Below are positions 30,451-35,389 of a stretch of 35,389 bases of DNA, in pieces; the stretch's first letter is position 1; every line of letters begins with the position of its first letter. The position numbers and the translations under genes were made by a program. The notes below the pieces were generated by a model, which made no database searches, had not been told where the DNA came from, and worked only from the letters and a program-made list of their open reading frames with translations. Source of the stretch: Acidobacteriota bacterium (lineage in GTDB: Bacteria; Acidobacteriota; Vicinamibacteria; Vicinamibacterales; CAVVIG01); contig QHWJ01000350.1 in NCBI GenBank assembly GCA_003222535.1, positions 1 to 35,389 on the forward strand. The letters are read 5' to 3'.

Positions 30451-31072
30451 TGTCCTCGAGCGCGCGTATCTTGGCGAGCCTCCTGATATACCGCGGCTCC
30501 CGCATCGGGGTCGTGAGCCACGTGGCCACGATCGCGCGCGCCTCCTCCTGGCTCACGAGCGTGGCGCCCAACGTCAGCACGTTCGCGCCGTTATGCTCGC
30601 GGGCATAGCGCGCGATGGTCTCCGAGGTCGCCATCACCGCGCGGATGCCGTCGATTTTGTTGGCCGCAATGGCCGACCCGATGCCGGCCCCGTCGATCAC
30701 GATGCCGCCGTCCGCGTCTCCGCTCGCGACCAGATCGGCGACCGACGCGGCCACGTCAGGATAATCGACGGGCTCGGGTCCGTCGGTCCCGAGGTCCTGC
30801 ACCGAGAGTCCGCGGCCTCGAAGAAACGGGACGAGCGCCTGCCGCAGCTTCACCCCGGTATGATCGCTGGCGATCGCCACGATCCGGATGTCCGCTCGAG
30901 GAACGAGCGACGCTTCGTCCGGCGCGCGGCCTTCATGCACGACGATGACCCTGCGCTCCTTCAAGGTGTCCTGCGCGAGCGGCGTGACATGGCCGCCGCG
31001 CGCCAGCATCACCGTCTCGCCATGCGCCAGCACCCGCGCATCGGCTTCGGCAATGATCTCGAATCGTTTCAT
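30392..31072 (-). CDS. rpiB: RpiB/LacAB-family sugar-phosphate isomerase with extra N- and C-terminal segments and altered active site
   Basis: The family interconverts ribose-5-phosphate and ribulose-5-phosphate. The core starts at about residue 62 (IRIVAIASDHTGVKL; Asp70-His71 conserved) and keeps AREHNGANVLTLGA (His160, Asn161). The active-site Cys-Gly-Thr-Gly of E. coli RpiB (Cys66, Thr68) is replaced by VIDGAGIGS (Asp127, Ala129), so catalysis must differ or the substrate is unusual. Residues 1-45 (EIIAEADARVLAHGETVMLA, TPLAQDTLKE) resemble the short N-terminal domain of EutT-like microcompartment proteins. The last 18 residues, DWGLGTRGLGTRGLGTTD, are encoded by a GGGGACT repeat. It is followed by deoC. 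Confidence 0.9.
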   Translation of the reverse strand: MKRFEIIAEADARVLAHGETVMLARGGHVTPLAQDTLKERRVIVVHEGRAPDEASLVPRADIRIVAIASDHTGVKLRQALVPFLRGRGLSVQDLGTDGPEPVDYPDVAASVADLVASGDADGGIVIDGAGIGSAIAANKIDGIRAVMATSETIARYAREHNGANVLTLGATLVSQEEARAIVATWLTTPMREPRYIRRLAKIRALEDRDWGLGTRGLGTRGLGTTD

Positions 31073-31077
31073 TGCGG

Positions 31078-31083
31078 TATGAT
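31078..31083 (+). promoter_or_regulatory. Candidate -10 box TATGAT for leaderless hpt
   Basis: TATGAT ends nine bases before the hpt ATG. No Shine-Dalgarno lies in the 20-bp gap to the divergent rpiB start. Confidence 0.45.
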
Positions 31084-31092
31084 TTCGCCCCT

Positions 31093-31623
31093 ATGTCCGA
31101 GATCTCCGAGCTGCGTCCGACCGAGATCCTACTCTCCGAGGCACAAATTCAAAAGCGCGTCGCCGAGCTCGCGCTCGACATCCGCCACGACTTTCCCGAC
31201 GACCTGCACGTGATCGCCGTCCTCAAAGGCGCGTTCATCTTTCTGTCGGATCTCATACGCCATATCCCCGGCCACGTTTCCCTCGACTTCATGGCGGTCT
31301 CGAGCTACGCCAAGGGCACGACGACGTCGGGAGAAGTGCGGCTGCTCAAGGACCTCGACACGGCGCTGAGCGGCCGCAACGTCGTCATCGTCGAGGACAT
31401 CGTCGATACGGGGCTGACGCTCACCTACCTGCAGGACATCCTCCTCAACCGCAACCCGAAAGTGCTCCGGACGGCGTGTCTCCTCAGCAAGCCGTCGCGG
31501 CGCCAGATAGATGTCAAGGTCGAATACGTCGGCTTCACGATCGAAGACCGGTTCGTCGTGGGATACGGCCTCGATTACGCCGAGCGATACCGCAACCTCG
31601 CCCACATCGCCGTGCTCGGATGA
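31093..31623 (+). CDS. hpt: Hypoxanthine-guanine phosphoribosyltransferase
   Basis: Salvages hypoxanthine and guanine with PRPP to IMP and GMP. The 176 residues contain the PRPP loop VVIVEDIVDTGLTL, an N-terminal VIAVLKGAFIFLSDLIRHI, the flexible-loop region MAVSSYAKGTTTSGEV, and VEYVGFTIEDRFVVGYGLDY for base recognition. ATG 31093 is chosen over an in-frame ATG 21 bases upstream because it fits the family length and the -10 position. It is divergent from rpiB. Confidence 0.95.
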   Translation: MSEISELRPTEILLSEAQIQKRVAELALDIRHDFPDDLHVIAVLKGAFIFLSDLIRHIPGHVSLDFMAVSSYAKGTTTSGEVRLLKDLDTALSGRNVVIVEDIVDTGLTLTYLQDILLNRNPKVLRTACLLSKPSRRQIDVKVEYVGFTIEDRFVVGYGLDYAERYRNLAHIAVLG

Positions 31624-31667
31624 CAGAGCGTTGAATGGAATCAATCCGCGATCGGCCATCAGCAATC

Positions 31668-33068
31668 TCATCGCGCGACCGCAACCGCGTCCCGGACGCG
31701 CGCGGCGAGCCGGTTCGCGTCGGCGATCACCACCGCGCGATCCAACGTGCGCACCTGACGGTCCTTCATCAGGATCCTGCCGTTCACGATCGTGGTGCGC
31801 ACGTCGTCTCCGCGGGTGACGTAGACCAGGTGTGACGTCGGGTCGTACGACGGCGTCTGGCGTGTGGCGCGCATCGCGACCGTAATCAGATCCGCGCGCT
31901 TGCCGGCCTCGAGCGAGCCGATCAGGCGCTCCATCCCCATCGCCCGCGCGCCGCCGATGGTGGCCAGATCGAGCGCGGCCCGTGCGGGCAACGCGGTCGG
32001 ATCGTGGCTGGCATGCTTGGCCAGGAACGACGCCTGGCGCATCGCCTCGAACATGTCGAGATCGTTGTTGCTCGCGGCACCGTCCGTGCCGAGGCCCAGC
32101 GCGATGCCGGCGGTCAGGTACTTCGTCACCGGTGCGGTGCCGCTCGCCAGTTTCATGTTGCTCTCGGGGTTGTGCGACACGCCAATACGGCGCCGCTTCA
32201 GGATCTGGATGTCGTCGTCGTTCACCCAGACACCGTGCGCGGCCAGCGTGCGCGGCCCCCAGAATCCAATCGACTCGAGGTACGCGGTGGGCGTCATCCT
32301 GTACTGCTCGCGCGCGATGCGGACTTCGTCTTCCGTCTCCGCGAGGTGGATGATCACGGGAACGTCATGGCGGCGTCCGAGCTCCGCGCACGCCAGGAGC
32401 GTCGGCTTGTCGTTCGTGTACAGCGCGTGCGGCGCCACCGCCGGCACGATCAGCGTGTCGTCCTTGAATGCGTTGATGAAGCGCTCCGCGCGCGCCAGCG
32501 CCTCGGCGGGCGTCTTCGCATCGGCCACCGGAAACTGGATCACCGTCTGGCCCAGCACGCCGCGCAACCCCGCCTCGCGCGTCGCCCTGGCGATCTCTTC
32601 CTCGAAGTAATACATGTCCGCGTAGGTCGTCGTCCCCGATTCAATCATCTCGAGCGCGGCCAGGCGCGTGCCGGTGCGGACGAACTCCGGCGAGACCGTC
32701 TTCGCTTCGGCCGGAAAAATGTAATTCTGCAGCCACTCCATCAGGGCCAGATCGTCGGCCAGGCCCCGGTACATGACCATCGGCGCGTGCGTGTGCGTGT
32801 TGATCAGTCCCGGCAGGACGATCTGGTCGCCTGCGTCGAGGGTTTCCGCCGGCTGGTACTTCGCGGCGATCGCGTCAGGCGTGCCGACCTCGACGATATC
32901 GATGCCGTCGATGGCGACCGCGCCGGGCGACAGAATCGCGCGCGCCGCGTTCTCCGTGATGACCGTCCCGCCGACCACGACCAGCGCGACGGCGCGCCGG
33001 GCCGGCTGGACGGAGACCACCGCCACCGGCGCCGCGATGAACATCAGCAACGCATAAAACCGTTTCAT
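31668..33068 (-). CDS. Exported MTA/SAH deaminase-like amidohydrolase
   Basis: 466 residues of the cytosine deaminase/5-methylthioadenosine-S-adenosylhomocysteine deaminase branch. Metal sites are LINTHTHAPM (HxH), a later His in VIIHLAETEDEV, AAHGVWV and the Asp in GLGTDGAASNNDLDMF. The substrate loop VMYRGLADDLALMEWLQNYI is typical of MtaD. It carries a signal peptide (MKRFYALLMFIAAPVAVVSV), unlike cytoplasmic MtaD, so it probably works in the periplasm on released nucleosides or a related heterocycle. The start is supported by TACAAT nine bases upstream (leaderless type). A longer open frame upstream has no family similarity. Confidence 0.9.
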   Translation of the reverse strand: MKRFYALLMFIAAPVAVVSVQPARRAVALVVVGGTVITENAARAILSPGAVAIDGIDIVEVGTPDAIAAKYQPAETLDAGDQIVLPGLINTHTHAPMVMYRGLADDLALMEWLQNYIFPAEAKTVSPEFVRTGTRLAALEMIESGTTTYADMYYFEEEIARATREAGLRGVLGQTVIQFPVADAKTPAEALARAERFINAFKDDTLIVPAVAPHALYTNDKPTLLACAELGRRHDVPVIIHLAETEDEVRIAREQYRMTPTAYLESIGFWGPRTLAAHGVWVNDDDIQILKRRRIGVSHNPESNMKLASGTAPVTKYLTAGIALGLGTDGAASNNDLDMFEAMRQASFLAKHASHDPTALPARAALDLATIGGARAMGMERLIGSLEAGKRADLITVAMRATRQTPSYDPTSHLVYVTRGDDVRTTIVNGRILMKDRQVRTLDRAVVIADANRLAARVRDAVAVAR

Positions 33069-33077
33069 CCGCGGGGA

Positions 33078-33083
33078 ATTGTA
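33078..33083 (-). promoter_or_regulatory. Candidate -10 box TACAAT for leaderless amidohydrolase mRNA
   Basis: TACAAT on the minus strand ends nine bases before the ATG, with no Shine-Dalgarno in between and no clear -35. A short GGTCCCCAGCCCC repeat lies further right (about 33161-33186), between this and upp. Confidence 0.45.
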
Positions 33084-33192
33084 CTTCACAGATCGCGAGA
33101 GCCACCTCTCACGGATGTGCGGGGGACGCGACGAGCGTGGGGAGAGCGTTTCCGACGGCTGGTCCCCAGCCCCCGGTCCCCAGCCGCCGATG

Positions 33193-33198
33193 TATAGT
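33193..33198 (+). promoter_or_regulatory. Candidate -10 box TATAGT for leaderless upp
   Basis: TATAGT ends six bases before the GTG at 33205, putting the expected transcription start on the G of that codon. The alternative ATG at 33190 would lie upstream of the transcript. Confidence 0.5.
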
Positions 33199-33204
33199 GA
33201 CGGC

Positions 33205-33828
33205 GTGTCCGTCCACATCGTCGACCATCCGCTGGTGCACGATGCGCTCGTCTCGCTGCGAGACAAGCAGACGACGGCGGAGCATTTCCGGCGGGCGGCG
33301 ACGCGCATCAGCGTGCTGCTGGCGGCCCAGGCGCTCAGCGACGTGCCGACGAGCGCCGTGACCGTCGAAACGCCGCTCGGTCCGGCGCCGGGCCGGCGCA
33401 TCCGCGGCAACGTCGTCGTCGTGCCGGTGCTGCGCGCGGGGCTCGGCATGCTGGACGCGGTGCTGGAGCTCGTGCCGGGCGCACGGGTGGGCCACATCGG
33501 GCTGCAGCGCGACGAGATGACCGCGATCGCGTCGCAGTACTACTCGAAGCTGCCGGCGCGGCTCGATTCGAGCTACGTGCTGATGATCGACCCGATGCTG
33601 GCCACCGGTGGCAGCGCGGTGGCGGCGCTCGATTTGCTCCAGCACGCCGGCGCGAAGGTCATCCGGATGATCTGCATCGTCGCCGCGCCCGAAGGCGTGG
33701 CGCTCGTCGATCGGTATCACCCCGATGTCGCGATCTACACGCCGGTCGTCGATCGGGAGCTCAACGACCACAAGTACATCGTTCCGGGTCTTGGTGACTT
33801 CGGCGATCGCCTCTACGGCACGATTTGA
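33205..33828 (+). CDS. upp: Uracil phosphoribosyltransferase
   Basis: Converts uracil and PRPP to UMP. The 207 residues match the usual length of 208 when started at GTG 33205, which gives SVHIVDHPLVHDALVSLRDK, the standard N-terminus. The motifs are VVVPVLRAGLGMLDAVLELV, the PRPP loop MIDPMLATGGSAVAAL, and the uracil-binding C-terminus YIVPGLGDFGDRLYGT. ATG 33190 is in frame but adds five residues and lies before the predicted -10 end. Together with hpt and deoC it suggests a nucleobase/deoxynucleoside salvage neighbourhood. Confidence 0.95.
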   Translation: MSVHIVDHPLVHDALVSLRDKQTTAEHFRRAATRISVLLAAQALSDVPTSAVTVETPLGPAPGRRIRGNVVVVPVLRAGLGMLDAVLELVPGARVGHIGLQRDEMTAIASQYYSKLPARLDSSYVLMIDPMLATGGSAVAALDLLQHAGAKVIRMICIVAAPEGVALVDRYHPDVAIYTPVVDRELNDHKYIVPGLGDFGDRLYGTI

Positions 33829-33866
33829 AGAGTCTGAAGTCCGGGCAACCGCAGTGTCCGGCTTTA

Positions 33867-33911
33867 GAGTGTGTGAAAAAATCGAGTCTCTACCGATTCT
33901 TTCACACGCTC
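33867..33911. terminator. 18-bp hairpin after upp
   Basis: The arms 33867-33884 (GAGTGTGTGAAAAAATCG) and 33894-33911 (CGATTCTTTCACACGCTC) pair with one wobble and one mismatch around a 9-base loop. It lies 38 bases after the upp stop and 30 before the next gene. There is no long T tail, so it could instead be a leader hairpin of the downstream gene. Confidence 0.5.
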
Positions 33912-33941
33912 ATTAGCCGGCCGTCAGTCGAGAGTTGACAT

Positions 33942-34790
33942 ATGACACACCGAAACAGCGGCTCCGCGACTGAACGTCGGACACAGGAACGCTCGCCGTC
34001 GGAGCGCTGGCGGTCGTCGCTCACCGAGATCGCCCCGAACACGATCCTGATTCGGGGCTATCCGCTCGACGAGGCGATGGGGCGCCTGGGCTTTGCCGAG
34101 GCCGTCTATTTGTTGCTGATGGGGGAACTGCCGACGCCGGCGATCGGGCGCATGCTGAACGCCGTGCTCGTGTCGTCGATCGATCATGGCGTGACGCCGC
34201 CGTCGACGCTGGCCGCGCGCAACGTCGCCACCTCGGGGGCGCCGCTCAAGGACTGCGTGGCGGCGGGCATCCTCGCGTTCGGTCCGCATCACGGCGGCGA
34301 CATCGAGTCGTGCATGCGGTTCCTCGACAGCGGGCTGACGAAGATGCGCGGCGGCCTGACCGTGCAGCAGGCCGCCGACGCGATCGTCGGCGAGTGCGTC
34401 GCGGAGAACGAGGTGCCGCCCGGGTTCGGGCACCGGCTCCACACGCGCGATCCGCGCGCCGCACGGCTGTTCCAGATGGCGCTGGAGCTCGAGGTCGAAG
34501 GCGAGCACGTCCGGCTGATTCGCGTCACCGAGCGATCGCTCGACGCGTACAAGGATCATTTCGGTCGGGCGCTGCCGGTGAACGTCGACGGTGCGATCGC
34601 GGCCATCTGCGCGGATCTCGGGTTTGCGTACGAACTGGGCAACGCGATCTTCCTGATCTCGCGGCTGCCGGGCCTGATCGCGCACGCACACGAAGAGCGG
34701 ACGCGCCAATCGCCGATGCGGCAGATCGATCCGAAGGATCACGATTACGACGGCGCGGGCCGGCGCCGCTTGCCGGAAGGCAGGAAATAG
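33942..34790 (+). CDS. Citrate-synthase-family protein, citryl-CoA lyase-like
   Basis: 282 residues, shorter than citrate synthase (about 370-430), as in free-standing citryl-CoA lyases, which split citryl-CoA to acetyl-CoA and oxaloacetate. The conserved catalytic landmarks are GPHHGGDIESCM (first His), VPPGFGHRLHTRDPRAARL (second His and CoA-binding Arg) and PVNVDGAIAAICADLGF (Asp). N-terminal TEIAPNTILIRGYPLDEAMG and the C-terminal RLPGLIAHAHEERTR also fit the superfamily. The first 25 residues are polar and unrelated. Its partner genes are not visible, so the direction of the reaction and the pathway are uncertain. Confidence 0.87.
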   Translation: MTHRNSGSATERRTQERSPSERWRSSLTEIAPNTILIRGYPLDEAMGRLGFAEAVYLLLMGELPTPAIGRMLNAVLVSSIDHGVTPPSTLAARNVATSGAPLKDCVAAGILAFGPHHGGDIESCMRFLDSGLTKMRGGLTVQQAADAIVGECVAENEVPPGFGHRLHTRDPRAARLFQMALELEVEGEHVRLIRVTERSLDAYKDHFGRALPVNVDGAIAAICADLGFAYELGNAIFLISRLPGLIAHAHEERTRQSPMRQIDPKDHDYDGAGRRRLPEGRK

Positions 34791-34815
34791 GAAAGGGCCC
34801 GGCGGCGTCCAACGA

Positions 34816-34834
34816 TTCACCAATCGCTGGTGAA
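34816..34834. terminator. Small hairpin TTCACCA-ATCGC-TGGTGAA after the citryl-CoA lyase-like gene
   Basis: A perfect 7-bp stem with a 5-base loop, 25 bases after the stop, without a T run. It is a weak terminator candidate. Confidence 0.35.
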
Positions 34835-34920
34835 GTCGATCTGCGAGCGACCTGCCAAAGCGGTTGATCCTGAACAGTGCGAAGGAATTGCAAGGTTGAA
34901 AAGTCACTATGGCCGCGAGC

Positions 34921-35386
34921 GGACTCCAGCTTTCAGATTGGAGTCCTGGGAACGGGTGGGTCGGGAGGCCATCATTCGCCTCCCGCCTTGGTGGTGAGGT
35001 GTGTGCTCGTTCCACGGACGCGGAACGAAGGAGGTTGTCCGGGGGCCAAGCAAGGCGAATGCCACGTGCGTCAAAAGACTTTGAAGGCGCAGCAAGTGGC
35101 GCATATGACGTGGCATTCTGGGCCCCAAGCCCGGCTGCAGCGGGGACCCCGTTCAACGGGCGCCCCATCCCGCCCCGCGGCGTTGTCTGTCGTCCGCGAA
35201 CCAAACACCTGTTGCAAATCACGACATTTGGTCGATGGACGCTAACGCCGGGTGCTGAACGACTTCACAGGCGATTCCGATTCGCTCCCTGCGGAAAAGG
35301 CAGGCTTCGCCCGCCTGCGTATATGACGCGCGTCTGTCAGGCCGCGCCAGGTGCCTCCGGCCAAGGATATTCCTGAGGACCCTTGG
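34921..35386. other. Gene-free region rich in inverted repeats, possible structured RNA
   Basis: No recognisable protein is seen on either strand between 34791 and the window end. The region contains many clean dyads: GGACTCCA/TGGAGTCC (34921-34946); ATTCGCCT plus CTTGG (34974-34991) with CCAAG plus AAGGCGAAT (35046-35060), enclosing CGTTCC/GGAACG (35008-35027); AATGCCACGT/ACGTGGCATT (35058-35117), enclosing TCAAA/TTTGA; GCAGGC/GCCTGC (35299-35317); and CCAAGG/CCTTGG (35361-35386). Together they could form a multi-branched RNA. A fragment of a mobile element or its flank is an equal possibility. The strand is not determined. Confidence 0.3.
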
Positions 35387-35389
35387 AAA

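Noticed and set aside
29428-31072. Looked for microcompartment shell genes around deoC/rpiB
   Set aside because: None of the neighbouring genes in the window encodes a BMC or Pfam03319-type shell protein, so a complete locus cannot be claimed here.
35040-35120. GTGCG with nearby stems considered as the 5' end of a group II intron
   Set aside because: No domain V, EBS/IBS pairing or intron-encoded reverse transcriptase could be identified before the window ends.
34909-35376. 155-codon plus-strand frame in the final region
   Set aside because: No recognisable motif, poor composition, and several competing frames on both strands of similar length. I treated the region as non-coding.

Overview
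The window is GC-rich bacterial chromosome and most resembles an Acidobacteriota member, probably of the Vicinamibacteria type. That placement is inference. It rests on the Oar-like TonB receptor with an N-terminal carboxypeptidase-regulatory domain next to secreted amidohydrolases, a KdpDE-like pair without kdpFABC, a hydroxybenzoyl-CoA-reductase-like enzyme, and many families of short dispersed repeats. No rRNA gene, CRISPR array, transposase or phage gene was seen. There is one tRNA gene, tRNA-Gly(CCC).

Layout. 1-3867 (minus): the start of a peptide-type ABC permease behind a very large sigma-54 activator. 3989-5206: aroC. 5547-12425: a tightly packed plus-strand series of def, fmt, rsmB, a PASTA protein, rpe, a hotdog thioesterase, a decayed sugar-nucleotide epimerase, bamD and a secreted protein, mostly joined by 4-bp ATGA/GTGA overlaps. 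12441-15535: pgsA (minus), then a sugar-1-phosphate nucleotidyltransferase and a frameshifted phosphomannomutase. 15632-17666: tRNA-Gly and a KdpE/KdpD-like two-component pair. 17780-22623: a tetR gene with a visible promoter and operator, followed by a three-subunit molybdenum hydroxylase. The FAD subunit carries the extra four-cysteine insertion known from 4-hydroxybenzoyl-CoA reductase. 22721-28656 (minus): two exported amidohydrolases flanking a TonB-dependent receptor, probably one uptake and degradation unit. 28958-31072 (minus): a small basic protein, deoC and rpiB. deoC and rpiB have N-terminal extensions that suggest cargo of a sugar-phosphate-type bacterial microcompartment. 31093-33828: hpt, an exported MTA/SAH-deaminase-like amidohydrolase and upp, which look like nucleobase and nucleoside salvage together with deoC. 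33942-34790: a citryl-CoA-lyase-like protein. 34791-35389 has no recognised gene but contains many inverted repeats.

The most unusual feature is the density of short repeats at gene 3' ends. At least nine sequence families are present: two GTAG-headed REP families, a GCAGAG type, a GCCATCA type, a GGTGATT type, an AATCCGC type, a GAAGTC type, an AT-rich GGAATTTGG hairpin and a GGGGACT type. They begin at, within or a few bases after stop codons. In hcrC, hcrA, tetR and rpiB they run in frame and add C-terminal tails, and in hcrB a REP lies inside the coding region. A second theme is that several genes have a -10-like hexamer 6-9 bases before the start codon, which points to leaderless mRNAs. 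Two sugar-nucleotide genes are broken by deletions and frameshifts.
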